From NCBI RefSeq assembly GCF_001038455.1, contig NZ_LDUY01000008.1, positions 1 to 56,920 on the forward strand: a stretch of 56,920 bases of DNA. The letters run 5' to 3'. This DNA comes from Fructobacillus sp. EFB-N1. GTDB taxonomy: Bacteria > Bacillota > Bacilli > Lactobacillales > Lactobacillaceae. Made by a program: the position numbers and the translations under genes. Position 1 is the stretch's first letter. Every line of letters starts with the position of its first letter. This document shows positions 25,322 through 34,151 of the stretch, piece by piece. The notes under the pieces are model-generated. The model was not told the DNA's origin. It did no database searches and worked only from the letters and a program-made list of their open reading frames with translations.

Positions 25322-25352
25322 CTCTACTAATTCGAATATAAAAATGAGCCAT

Positions 25353-27404
25353 TTATTTTTGATGAGCTGACTGATGTGGATCTTTTGAATCTTGTGCCAA
25401 TTGTTGCATTGCACGTTGTCGTTTTTGTTTTAATTGAGCTTGGCGTTGCGCCGCTTTTTGACGAATTCGTTGAACTCGTTCTTCACTTTGCCGCTGCCGT
25501 TGTTGGCGCTCCATTTGCTCTAGACGTTGCTGAGTTGAAGGAGTGGAACTGGCACTTACCTTATTCTGATTGCCACTAGCAACATCTTCAGATCTCTCAT
25601 TGGTCTCATTGGTATCACTGAAACTAGATAACTTATCTGCAGCTTCTTGGCCTTGGTTATTAGTATTTGATTTTGCGGAACTACCTTTTTCATCGGTGGC
25701 TTTTTTACCTGCTGGAGAACCTTCTGTTGGATTATTCTTGTTCGATTGATTTTCCTCAGAAGGAGAATTAGTTTCAGAGGAATCACTAAGTTTTCTAGAA
25801 GAGTCCTGTCCAAGCTTATCATTCTTTTTTTGATTTGAATTTTCGCTACCATCAAACTGCTTCTTATCTTCAGAGCTCATTGGCTGACTACCGTCAGCGC
25901 GATTTTCTTCTGGTGTATCGGCATTAGATAATTGCTCAGCCTTTTCCTGATCTTGGTTCCCATGATCAACGACTGGCTTATTGGGATTATCCTTTGGCTT
26001 ATCATTTTGCCGAGCACGTTCTTGGCGAATCTTGCGCTGCTCATTCAATTTAGTGGCACCTGCTCCTGCTAATGCTCCCAATGCAACTCCCGGTGCTGCC
26101 ATACGGCCCATAAACGATCCTTGACCTTTAGCGCCACCAGCCATACCAAATTGCTTTTCGATAGCAGAGGATCCATCATAACATGCCCAAGCCAGAACAC
26201 CCATTGTTAGTAAATAGATAATTCCTTTGATAAACCCACCAGCATTTGCAAACTGGTTCGCGACACTTTGTGGTAGTGGGCCAATTAAACTTGCAAAGAT
26301 TTGAAGCATAAACAAATCCAGGAAGATACCCAAATAGCCATTGACAATATCTTGTGCTGTCCCTTTAATGCCTTCAACTGAATTAGCGCCATCACGACCA
26401 GCCGCTACTGGAGCCACAATTATCTTTCCAAACATTCCAATTGAAGCACGCATAATCTTAATGGTCATCAAAAAGCCAACTACAATAATGATAATAAAAG
26501 CACCTGTTGCTGGAATATTTTGGACACGATAGCGCTTATAACTTACACCAAGACCTTTTAAGAAACCACCATCAAGGTCAATTTTTGTTAATCCATATTG
26601 AACACCACCGGTTGTAGAAGGGACTGTTTGTAATTGATAGTTAAAAACGCTACCAATATGATCATCTTTGTTATTATTTAATTTTTTTGTTCCGTAATCG
26701 TCCAGCGGACCAACGTCACTTTTTCCAATAGAATCTGTGAAATCAGGCACTTCATTATTTTGACCTAACTTATTATAGATTGGCGCACCATCTGAAAAAG
26801 GAGCTTGGCTAAAATTATTAATTGCCCACTGTTCCAAATCCAATGTATTGGTTTGCAGGGGTGTATCGGCGAAATTTAACGAACCATTCGAATTTCCAAC
26901 AATCGAATTCATCAAACTTCCTGCCATGTAAAAAATGAATGGTAACAATAAAATCATGGCTAAATTTCCAAATATGTTTTTGGTTTTAGATTTTAAAACA
27001 TCTGTTTTAGCACTCGTCATATAGCCGATCATGGACATAATGAAGTAGATACCCATTAATCCAGCCCCTAACGCAACTGAGGCAAGATATAGTACATGTA
27101 GTTGAGAGCCGGTGTCCTCCATGAGCATTTTTGGTAACGTATACAACGGAAATAACGCTGCCTGAATCAAATAGTCTACTCCCGTAGCTAATGCGTGCAG
27201 TAAACCGTACCAAATGTTTTGGATCCAGCCAAGTAAATTATTGATGACGTTTGTATTTGGCTGTAGCCAATCTTTACGATCCAGATAGAACTTAATTAAA
27301 GGATTGTCGCCATTTGTTGTCGTATGATCCCCAGTAGCCCACTGAATAATGTTTTGATCAAAATCAGAAAAGCCCTTCCCGGGAAATGGTGATAGTTGTG
27401 TCAT
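25353..27404 (-). CDS. VirB6/TrbL-like polytopic membrane protein with long charged tail (683 aa)
   Basis: At least six hydrophobic segments between residues about 70 and 420, including LYLASVALGAGLMGIYFIM and ATGAFIIIIVVGFLMTIKIM, form the membrane part. Residues about 440-683 are hydrophilic: first Asn/Asp/Ser-rich, then a Gln/Arg/Lys-rich helix (QRLEQMERQQRQRQSEER). Such large multi-spanning proteins (TrsL/TraL/PrgH type) form the channel core. It lies between VirD4 and the terminator at 25298-25321. Good AAGGAAAAAGAAT leader. The assignment is by topology and gene order. Confidence 0.8.
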   Translation of the reverse strand: MTQLSPFPGKGFSDFDQNIIQWATGDHTTTNGDNPLIKFYLDRKDWLQPNTNVINNLLGWIQNIWYGLLHALATGVDYLIQAALFPLYTLPKMLMEDTGSQLHVLYLASVALGAGLMGIYFIMSMIGYMTSAKTDVLKSKTKNIFGNLAMILLLPFIFYMAGSLMNSIVGNSNGSLNFADTPLQTNTLDLEQWAINNFSQAPFSDGAPIYNKLGQNNEVPDFTDSIGKSDVGPLDDYGTKKLNNNKDDHIGSVFNYQLQTVPSTTGGVQYGLTKIDLDGGFLKGLGVSYKRYRVQNIPATGAFIIIIVVGFLMTIKIMRASIGMFGKIIVAPVAAGRDGANSVEGIKGTAQDIVNGYLGIFLDLFMLQIFASLIGPLPQSVANQFANAGGFIKGIIYLLTMGVLAWACYDGSSAIEKQFGMAGGAKGQGSFMGRMAAPGVALGALAGAGATKLNEQRKIRQERARQNDKPKDNPNKPVVDHGNQDQEKAEQLSNADTPEENRADGSQPMSSEDKKQFDGSENSNQKKNDKLGQDSSRKLSDSSETNSPSEENQSNKNNPTEGSPAGKKATDEKGSSAKSNTNNQGQEAADKLSSFSDTNETNERSEDVASGNQNKVSASSTPSTQQRLEQMERQQRQRQSEERVQRIRQKAAQRQAQLKQKRQRAMQQLAQDSKDPHQSAHQK

Positions 27405-27420
27405 ATTCTTTTTCCTTTCA

Positions 27421-30159
27421 TCAATTTATTAAACTGGCTTGATATTTTTCCCAAAATTCAGCATAGGCTGGATGCGTTTCTAAATACAGTTCATCGAAGA
27501 GCTTTAGATAATCAATTCGATAATCATCTAGGTTGATATACCGCTGTGGACTATCTACTTTAATTTTGGCCAACTCTGGCGAAGGATTTAAGTACCCTTG
27601 CAACAAATTATAGGAAGCTGGCATAGCAGTCCAGCCATAATCATAAATCGGATTAGTAGCGACTAAACGGCCTTTTTTATCCTCGTTTTTGGCTGCCCGG
27701 AAGAAAAGCATTTGGCCCGGCTTGAATTTCATAAGTTGTTCAGGATTTAAGAGAGGTTGTTCCTTCATTTGACGATTTCGATTATCGCCTTCTGCATTAT
27801 TTTGGCCTTGATTTGAGTAAACAATCGTTCGATTACCCAGCATCTTACTGATACCATCTGCTGTATCTTGCGAAGAAGTCTTAATATAAGCAAAGTTAGA
27901 CGAGTTAGCACGAATAGTCGCTGCCGTTTGCTGACCATATACATCTGTCAATTGTTCCAAGTTTTGCAAGACCAGCGTAAATTCAATGTTATAGCCTAGT
28001 GCCGAGGACAGTTTGGTTTCCAATCGAGGCCATTTAGGGAAGTTTCCAAATTCATCCATCAAGAAGTGCATTCGATTAATAACTTTATTCTTATTTCGTT
28101 GAGCCCAATCATAATTTTCTTGGTAGAGCTGTTCAATAAAGAACATCGCAATCGTGTTATATTGCTGATTTAAAGGCGGTAAAATCACGAAAAGAGCCGT
28201 TCGTTTTTCTGAGTAATCAAAGTTAATTTCAAGATTGCCATAAACAGGATTTGATTCAATATTTGTATCAATTGAACGCACTGCATATCCATCAATAACA
28301 TCTAGTCCTGAATATTCATCCTTAACCCTTTTCGCCTTAGAGCCAAAACCAGCTGTCTCATATTTTTTATAGGCCTTAACCGTAATATATTTATCGACCA
28401 GGGACATATTAGGTGGCAAAGATTCAAGATCTTGCCTATTTTCAGCATTAGTGAAAGTGACATTAAAGGTGGTCTCGTCGTCCAGTTTTGGTTCAATGGC
28501 ATATTGAACCAGACCCATCTCGTCGGCAATCACCAAGTCCTCATATTCCTTGTCGCCAACTTTAAAATTGATTTGAACCTTACGATTGCCAAAATAATGT
28601 GGTAATTGAAGTTCCATGACACGAGGGAATCCAATTGATGAATAGCGAAAATCGTTAATTGTCGTCAACTTGCGCACATTAATATCAGATGTGAAAATTT
28701 CAATATCGGAAAACATCGAGGCATAAATGTTACCCTTTGTTTCGGAGCCACCCATACCTGATTGATTAAAGGCAGCAATGGCCATATCTAAGAGCGGATC
28801 GGACTGGTGATTTTCAATATTTTGCTTTTGCAAAATACGGAAACAGTCCACAAGCATATCCAATTTATTCTTGTTTTTAGGACGGTCTTGAAAAGTAATG
28901 GCCTCAACAGGTTTTAAGAAACGTTCACCCGTGGCTGAACTAACAGACTCTTCCATTGTCCCCAATACCTGTAACATCTCCGCCACATTCGCGATTGTCA
29001 CACGATCCCAGTCATTTTCTCTACGCATCAGCCATAGCGTTGCCAAAGCTAAACCTGAAAAAGTTGCGGCTGCTCCATTTGTAAAGAACTTACTTTTGGC
29101 ATCTGAACCTTCATCAGGGAAAATAGTGTTAGCCAACTGACTAACCTTCAATCGTGCTCTAGGATAGTTGCCTTTTTTAGCATAATAGATAGCCTGAGTG
29201 AGCAAGTTAATCGGCATAGAATAATTAAGATTATCAAAATTAGCAATTTTAACGTCATAATTATGTCGCCGTAACAAGTCTGCTGTCATCGTTGACAGCT
29301 CACCTTTTAAATCGCCAATAATTAATGATTGTTCACCTGACCCTCTTGCAATTAAATCAATCGTTGGTTCAACGATTGATTTTCCTTTTCCCGCACGTGT
29401 ATCAGCTACTAATAATGTATTAGTAGTCTTTGGATCAATAAAATATTGTCCAGGAATATTCTTTTTGGCAGGATTCGATTCTCCTTGAGCTGAAGAAGTA
29501 TACTTGAGTAATTTCTTAGGAATTAAATGTGGCTTCACTGTCGCCAAAAACAAACGCAACCCTTCATGGGACAGATTGAATTGATGTCCAACAGGCACTG
29601 AGCCAAAACCTTCATACTCTAAACCACGGTCTGGGACTGTTAAATACTGTTGCCTCATTTCATACGGTTCTGTCCATTCAGCACCACCAAACTCATCTTG
29701 TTGATCGTTTTTAATATTTCGCCACTGCCGCCTGAGATGATATAAGCCTAAAATGAAAATGCCGGTAAAGAACATCGTCCAAGCTAAAGAGTTGATTGGT
29801 GTTGTGTGTGGGAAAGGTGACAACACCTGAGCCCAATTAAACGGATTAATATAGTCAAATAATTTCGATCCTACTCGATTAAACTGATCAGCATAACTAC
29901 CTCGGTTAATCCCAACTAATTCATCATAAAATGCAAAAGCAATCATCATGAAAAAATTAGTCATAATCACGCAAACCCACGCGGTAGCAATCATGTTTTT
30001 TGTCACCCATGCCGGTGTACCTTTTTGAAAAACACGGCGACCGAAATAAGGATCTCGCTTGCTTCTCAATTTAGTTAATTTTGAATATCCAGTAATAAAT
30101 AATAATGACCCCAACACTTCCAGAATAAACAGAAAGAATTGATGAAAAAGAGAAATCAT
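27421..30159 (-). CDS. VirD4/TraG-type coupling protein ATPase (912 aa)
   Basis: Type IV coupling protein that brings the relaxosome to the channel. Membrane helices lie near the N-terminus (FFLFILEVLGSLLFITGY, and others near 45-70 and 110-130). Walker A is VADTRAGKGKSIVEPT and Walker B is MHFLMDEFGNFP. It is longer than most Gram-positive relatives (500-800 aa) because of an insert of about 150 residues between the Walker motifs. I chose the ATG at 30159, which overlaps the stop of the 55-aa gene as ATGA and has AGAGGGGGT upstream. A TTG seven codons earlier would bury that site in the coding region. Confidence 0.95.
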   Translation of the reverse strand: MISLFHQFFLFILEVLGSLLFITGYSKLTKLRSKRDPYFGRRVFQKGTPAWVTKNMIATAWVCVIMTNFFMMIAFAFYDELVGINRGSYADQFNRVGSKLFDYINPFNWAQVLSPFPHTTPINSLAWTMFFTGIFILGLYHLRRQWRNIKNDQQDEFGGAEWTEPYEMRQQYLTVPDRGLEYEGFGSVPVGHQFNLSHEGLRLFLATVKPHLIPKKLLKYTSSAQGESNPAKKNIPGQYFIDPKTTNTLLVADTRAGKGKSIVEPTIDLIARGSGEQSLIIGDLKGELSTMTADLLRRHNYDVKIANFDNLNYSMPINLLTQAIYYAKKGNYPRARLKVSQLANTIFPDEGSDAKSKFFTNGAAATFSGLALATLWLMRRENDWDRVTIANVAEMLQVLGTMEESVSSATGERFLKPVEAITFQDRPKNKNKLDMLVDCFRILQKQNIENHQSDPLLDMAIAAFNQSGMGGSETKGNIYASMFSDIEIFTSDINVRKLTTINDFRYSSIGFPRVMELQLPHYFGNRKVQINFKVGDKEYEDLVIADEMGLVQYAIEPKLDDETTFNVTFTNAENRQDLESLPPNMSLVDKYITVKAYKKYETAGFGSKAKRVKDEYSGLDVIDGYAVRSIDTNIESNPVYGNLEINFDYSEKRTALFVILPPLNQQYNTIAMFFIEQLYQENYDWAQRNKNKVINRMHFLMDEFGNFPKWPRLETKLSSALGYNIEFTLVLQNLEQLTDVYGQQTAATIRANSSNFAYIKTSSQDTADGISKMLGNRTIVYSNQGQNNAEGDNRNRQMKEQPLLNPEQLMKFKPGQMLFFRAAKNEDKKGRLVATNPIYDYGWTAMPASYNLLQGYLNPSPELAKIKVDSPQRYINLDDYRIDYLKLFDELYLETHPAYAEFWEKYQASLIN

Positions 30160-30323
30160 TTGGCTACCCCCTCTACCCAAAGTGGTTCTGGTAATTGGGG
30201 CCGATTGTTACTTTGCCAAGGATAATCTTGGTTAATTTGTCGGATAATTGCTGCCTCACTATCTTTTGTGTAATAAATTTGACCAGTGTTGTGACCACGT
30301 GCGTGGTAATAAACATTTTCCAT
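30156..30323 (-). CDS. Small hypothetical protein (55 aa) leading the virD4 operon
   Basis: ORF from the ATG at 30323 to the TGA at 30156-30158, overlapping the virD4 start by four bases. The product begins MENVYYHARGHNTGQIYYTK and is soluble and aromatic. It is the first gene after the promoter element at 30355-30391, with a leader of about 25 nt. Tight coupling to virD4 and the distance to the promoter support it as real. Function unknown. Confidence 0.65.
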   Translation of the reverse strand: MENVYYHARGHNTGQIYYTKDSEAAIIRQINQDYPWQSNNRPQLPEPLWVEGVAK

Positions 30324-30354
30324 CTTTTACCTCACATTTTTTGTTTCTACAATT

Positions 30355-30391
30355 ACTTTGGTCGTTTTGTCATTATTTACTGATGTACCCT
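30355..30391 (-). promoter_or_regulatory. Transfer-operon promoter element, copy 7
   Basis: Minus strand AGGGTACATCAGT, 17 nt, CCAAAGT, 31 nt before the 55-aa gene and directly after the Fic terminator. Drives the 55-aa gene, virD4 and the VirB6-like gene. Confidence 0.75.
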
Positions 30392-30403
30392 CCTACTGAG
30401 TAA

Positions 30404-30426
30404 TAAAAAAACCTCCCATTGGGAGG
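30404..30426 (-). terminator. Terminator of the fic gene
   Basis: Stem CCTCCC / GGGAGG with a 3-nt loop and seven to eight T on the minus strand. Confidence 0.85.
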
Positions 30427-30433
30427 CCAAAAC

Positions 30434-31309
30434 TCATTGATTTAAATTGTTTTCTTGCTGATTAGCAAGCTCAGACAGATATTCTTGCTCTTGATTATTC
30501 GTTAATTCTGGTGAGGTTAATCTTTTCACTGTTTCTTTTCCAAGAACGCCCTTACTACCTAAACCTTTAAAAGCATTTAAATGACGTTTATAATCACGGG
30601 CATATTCTTCATTTTGATGGCTAGGATCATAAAAAGTCTTGCCATCATAATCTGAAACAGCAATTTCTTTTAAAGTGGCTACTAAAAGTCGATCATCATT
30701 TGAATAATAAAAATTACCCATCATATGCAAAATATTATCCATAGCTGGTTCTGGAATGTAGAAAACGCCAGCTCCTTCCTGCAGTAGCGGAACATTTGCA
30801 GTTAGTAATGCCGTTCGTTTGTTTGTATCATTAAAAATTTGGCTTCGAGAAAGATAAGTAAAAATTTTGGCTGCTCGATTTTCTGGAGCCAAATCACGAT
30901 TATTTACAATGGTGTTAAACTGTTTTTCTACAATTTCTGGGACAACTTTATCAGGGATAAATAAGCCTTTATTAGTGTTCACGCCACCCATGCCAGTTCT
31001 AAGCATACCTGGATTAAGGGCGTCGCCGTTACCAACTATTTTGTGCAAAGCTAGTAAGCTTTGGAAGTCAAAATTTTGATAATTCTGAGCAACAAATTGA
31101 GCCCCTTCGTGCATACGGTGCAGCGTAACAATTTCCAAGGGTCTGACACCAGTAATATAGTCATTGTTAGCAATTGCTTCAGTTTGCAAGAGCGTTACTG
31201 GCATGCCTTCAAATTGGGCCCCATCATGTAGGATAGTTGGCGTTGATTTATGAAAAAGAAGTAATTCTGTTTCTAAATCAAAATGAAATTGTTTTGTTTG
31301 GTATGCCAT
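30434..31309 (-). CDS. Fic-domain protein with a degenerate catalytic motif (291 aa)
   Basis: Fic/Doc-family fold. FEGMPVTLLQTEAI (about 33-46) aligns with the segment that carries the inhibitory glutamate of class II Fic proteins. SQIFNDTNKRTAL (156-168) aligns with the core HxFxDxNxR. The catalytic His position is Gln157, while Phe159, Asp161, Asn163 and Arg165 are kept. Active Fic enzymes transfer AMP or another nucleotide from this His-dependent site, so this protein may be inactive, regulatory or use different chemistry. It is a single gene with its own terminator, at the boundary of the defence island. Start preceded by GGAGGACTAA. Confidence 0.8.
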   Translation of the reverse strand: MAYQTKQFHFDLETELLLFHKSTPTILHDGAQFEGMPVTLLQTEAIANNDYITGVRPLEIVTLHRMHEGAQFVAQNYQNFDFQSLLALHKIVGNGDALNPGMLRTGMGGVNTNKGLFIPDKVVPEIVEKQFNTIVNNRDLAPENRAAKIFTYLSRSQIFNDTNKRTALLTANVPLLQEGAGVFYIPEPAMDNILHMMGNFYYSNDDRLLVATLKEIAVSDYDGKTFYDPSHQNEEYARDYKRHLNAFKGLGSKGVLGKETVKRLTSPELTNNQEQEYLSELANQQENNLNQ

Positions 31310-31395
31310 TTAGTCCTCCGCACCTCTTATAAAGAGTATAGCAAAAAAATTATAAATCACTGACTACTGCCTGAACTTTAGGTAATTGGTGCTAC

Positions 31396-31513
31396 TAAAT
31401 ATCTTTAATTATATTTGTTCTTTTGGTAATAGATGTTATAACTATGTCCTTAAAAAGGAACAATTGTTGGACACAACTACTCTTCCTATCGAATCCGTTA
31501 AACGGTGGCTAGC
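31396..31513 (+). ncRNA. Orphan copy of an Fst-type antitoxin RNA region
   Basis: About 118 bp resemble the antitoxin (RNA II) region at 40986-41103: promoter-like TTGTTC, 17 nt, TATAAC; then AAAAAGGAACA..TTG, GGACACAAC and CCGTTAAACGGTGGCTAGC. The stem after the promoter is degenerate, the convergent terminator is missing, and no toxin ORF follows: the segment runs into the 3' end of the type III restriction gene. It is either a decayed remnant or an antitoxin-only gene. Transcription is predicted, not shown. Confidence 0.6.
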
Positions 31514-31529
31514 TATAATTAAAAATACT

Positions 31530-34151
31530 TTATGAGTCAGTTCGTATAAAATTATAAATCGTTTTTCTTACTTCTCTCTCATCACCGCTCACATAAAAAC
31601 GGACACCATACAATTTGGTGTTATTATTTTCGCCAATAATCTCAATATTTTCTGGGGAGATACTCGTTAACAAATCTTCTTTCCACTGATCTTGAGCTAA
31701 TAATTGATTACCCTTAGGCTCAAGATAAAGCTGATAGATATAGGATTCATTGGCAAGATACAAAACAAAGTCGGGTAAGAAGCCAGCATATTGTGAGACT
31801 TTACCGGAAAAGGCATGCAGTTTCAGATTGGAATTCCGTTCATCACTACGAATCAGGTAGACATCTTGATAACGTTTTTGCAACTCGGCAATGTAACCAC
31901 GAACTAATTCAATCAGGCTTTTTTCTAGGCCATCCACAATCGCTTCATCATAGACAAACCAGGATTCTTTTTTCAAATCATAAGCGGATATAAGTTCACT
32001 TATTCCAGCACCTTTATGGTTGATAGGAACACGTTTTTGATAATCCTGTATGACTTCTTTAATGGGAATACCCAAGAACCGATTCGTTCCCCTTTGACGC
32101 TTATAATTCATCACCAACATGCGTTGAATATAAGCGAGATATTTTTCCACGACCAGTAACTGCATAGCTCGGGGCAGCTCTTTCACAGCGCCTGCGGAAA
32201 CAGTTGCTTGGATTTCTAGAATGTTACCTAACCATTCTGGCGCCTTTCGAAACTCCTCCAAAGAACTAAGGGTAGGCATGTACTTTTTCATATTTTGAAA
32301 ACGGAAAAATGGATTTCGGGCCATCGCCTTTTTAACGAGTTGATCATCCATTTTAACGAGACGTGTCTCCGTCTTTTGAGAAGAATTTTCTGTACGAAAG
32401 GCGCTCTCTTCTAGGGTGGCGGTTTCAATATTGACAGTTGGTAATTCGGCTATTGAAACACCATATTTTTCGAGACCATTATAGTCATTTTCAGGGATAT
32501 CCTCGACTTCGTTATAGTAGAGCTTTCCTTGTTGATAGACATGGGAACGTTTAAAAGAATCTTTGACGTGGGTTGTTAATAGTTCAAAATCTTGGTCATC
32601 TTCTACCTGTAATTGCATGGCCTCAAATGATTTGGTTAGATTCTCAATATACTTTTTATCGTTGATGGTGTGATAATGCAGTGATTCCAAAATCTGTCGT
32701 TCAGGTGTCGCGTGGTCAAACCTTCTGGTAAATGATGTTGCCCCTTCAAAGACAAAAGGATTATATCGCGCCCCACGTCCAATTAATTGTGCCTCACTGT
32801 TCGTTTGATTCTGGGTAATTGTTTGCTCCCCAATGCGAACAATATCATAAAGGTTTAAAACATCCCAACCTTCCGACAGCTTAGCGACCGCGAAGATAGC
32901 ACGAAACGGGTTGTTCGGCTCTTCTAAAGTGTTTAGATTATGAAAGTTATTAGTGTCTTCTAAGAGGCTTTTTTGGCTGGTATCGTTGACGTTAATTGTG
33001 TTTAAAGCCTGAAAATCGCGTTGTAATTCGCGCACCAGAACGCCTAAGTCAACCGTCTGATAATAGCGATAAGCTTGTCTTAAAGTAGAGGACTGAGTAG
33101 TCTGATTTTGATCGTTAATGAAATTAGAAAGGGAGTCGACTGTTAGTTGCTCAATAATCGTTAAAAATTGATTGCGTGCTTCTTTGGAGACGTCAATTTT
33201 ATTGGATTTAAACAAAATGACCGGTTTGAAGTCTGGCACTCCGGCTTGATAAGCCATTCTTTTCCGATACTGCGAGAGTAAAATCGCATTTAGCATCTTA
33301 GCTTGGTCATCATCATTGGCTTGTAGACGAGCAATCTTTTTCGAATAACCAGCTTCCTGAAACTGTTTTAAATCATACTGAAAAATGATCTTATCCCGGT
33401 ATTTTTCATAGATGGTTTCATTATTTAAATCAATGGTGGCCGTAAACTCTAATTGCCGATTTGCTGGGTTCGATTGACGTACGCGATCTAGTGTATATTC
33501 CCAGGCCCGATTTTCCTGATCTTTTTTACTCTTTGTACCGGCGGAAAAATGGTGGGCTTCATCAGCTAAAATAATGAGTTTTTGTTTGGCTAAGTCCTCA
33601 TAAGTTAATCCATTTTCACGCGGGGTGTTGAGTTCATTTGCTAGCGTTTGAATGGTTGTCATTCGTAGATAAATGACACCGGGTTCTGGATTCTTGGGGA
33701 ACTGCTGGACTTCTTTTACTTGCAAGTTAAGGCCATCAATACTTAGAGGTTGCGAAAACAGATATTTGGGCGACTGCGTATTCACCATGTTTTCGCGAGT
33801 CTTGGTAATCACGGCATTCGTGTTGACCACAAAGAGAAAATTCTGGTAGCCAAATTCTTGGTAGAAATAAAGGATATCAGCGGCCATAACGTCTGTTTTA
33901 CCGGACCCTGTCGCCATATGAAACAGAAGCTGATTAAAACGACTAGTCACGTTATCGTCTTTTTGTGTGTAGTTGAGATGATAAAGAGACTCTTTTTGAT
34001 AGTCACGTAACTGATGCTTGAGGTTGTTTTTGATGTAGTCGGGGTAGGTAAAATTATGGCGAGGCTCATCATTCTTTAAAAAGTCATGGCTATAGTTTTG
34101 AATTTCTTGAATAATGGGTAGAACTAATTGACGAGTGATTTTCTTGGCCAT
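31530..34151 (-). CDS. res: Type III restriction endonuclease subunit Res (873 aa)
   Basis: SF2 helicase/translocase with motif I MATGSGKTDVMA (near 79-90), motif II LADEAHHFS, and a motif VI-like QLIGRGARYNPF. At the C-terminus, LPDFVLYL followed by LYLEPKG gives the PD...ExK nuclease site (near residues 790-820). With the Mod subunit it cleaves unmethylated DNA between inversely oriented sites. Its start overlaps the stop of mod by one base (TAATG). Length and motif set are complete, so the gene appears functional. Confidence 0.95.
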   Translation of the reverse strand: MAKKITRQLVLPIIQEIQNYSHDFLKNDEPRHNFTYPDYIKNNLKHQLRDYQKESLYHLNYTQKDDNVTSRFNQLLFHMATGSGKTDVMAADILYFYQEFGYQNFLFVVNTNAVITKTRENMVNTQSPKYLFSQPLSIDGLNLQVKEVQQFPKNPEPGVIYLRMTTIQTLANELNTPRENGLTYEDLAKQKLIILADEAHHFSAGTKSKKDQENRAWEYTLDRVRQSNPANRQLEFTATIDLNNETIYEKYRDKIIFQYDLKQFQEAGYSKKIARLQANDDDQAKMLNAILLSQYRKRMAYQAGVPDFKPVILFKSNKIDVSKEARNQFLTIIEQLTVDSLSNFINDQNQTTQSSTLRQAYRYYQTVDLGVLVRELQRDFQALNTINVNDTSQKSLLEDTNNFHNLNTLEEPNNPFRAIFAVAKLSEGWDVLNLYDIVRIGEQTITQNQTNSEAQLIGRGARYNPFVFEGATSFTRRFDHATPERQILESLHYHTINDKKYIENLTKSFEAMQLQVEDDQDFELLTTHVKDSFKRSHVYQQGKLYYNEVEDIPENDYNGLEKYGVSIAELPTVNIETATLEESAFRTENSSQKTETRLVKMDDQLVKKAMARNPFFRFQNMKKYMPTLSSLEEFRKAPEWLGNILEIQATVSAGAVKELPRAMQLLVVEKYLAYIQRMLVMNYKRQRGTNRFLGIPIKEVIQDYQKRVPINHKGAGISELISAYDLKKESWFVYDEAIVDGLEKSLIELVRGYIAELQKRYQDVYLIRSDERNSNLKLHAFSGKVSQYAGFLPDFVLYLANESYIYQLYLEPKGNQLLAQDQWKEDLLTSISPENIEIIGENNNTKLYGVRFYVSGDEREVRKTIYNFIRTDS

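Noticed and set aside
30195-30383. Plus-strand frame opposite the start of the virD4 operon
   Set aside because: It lies antisense to the 55-aa gene and across the promoter element; no ribosome binding site.
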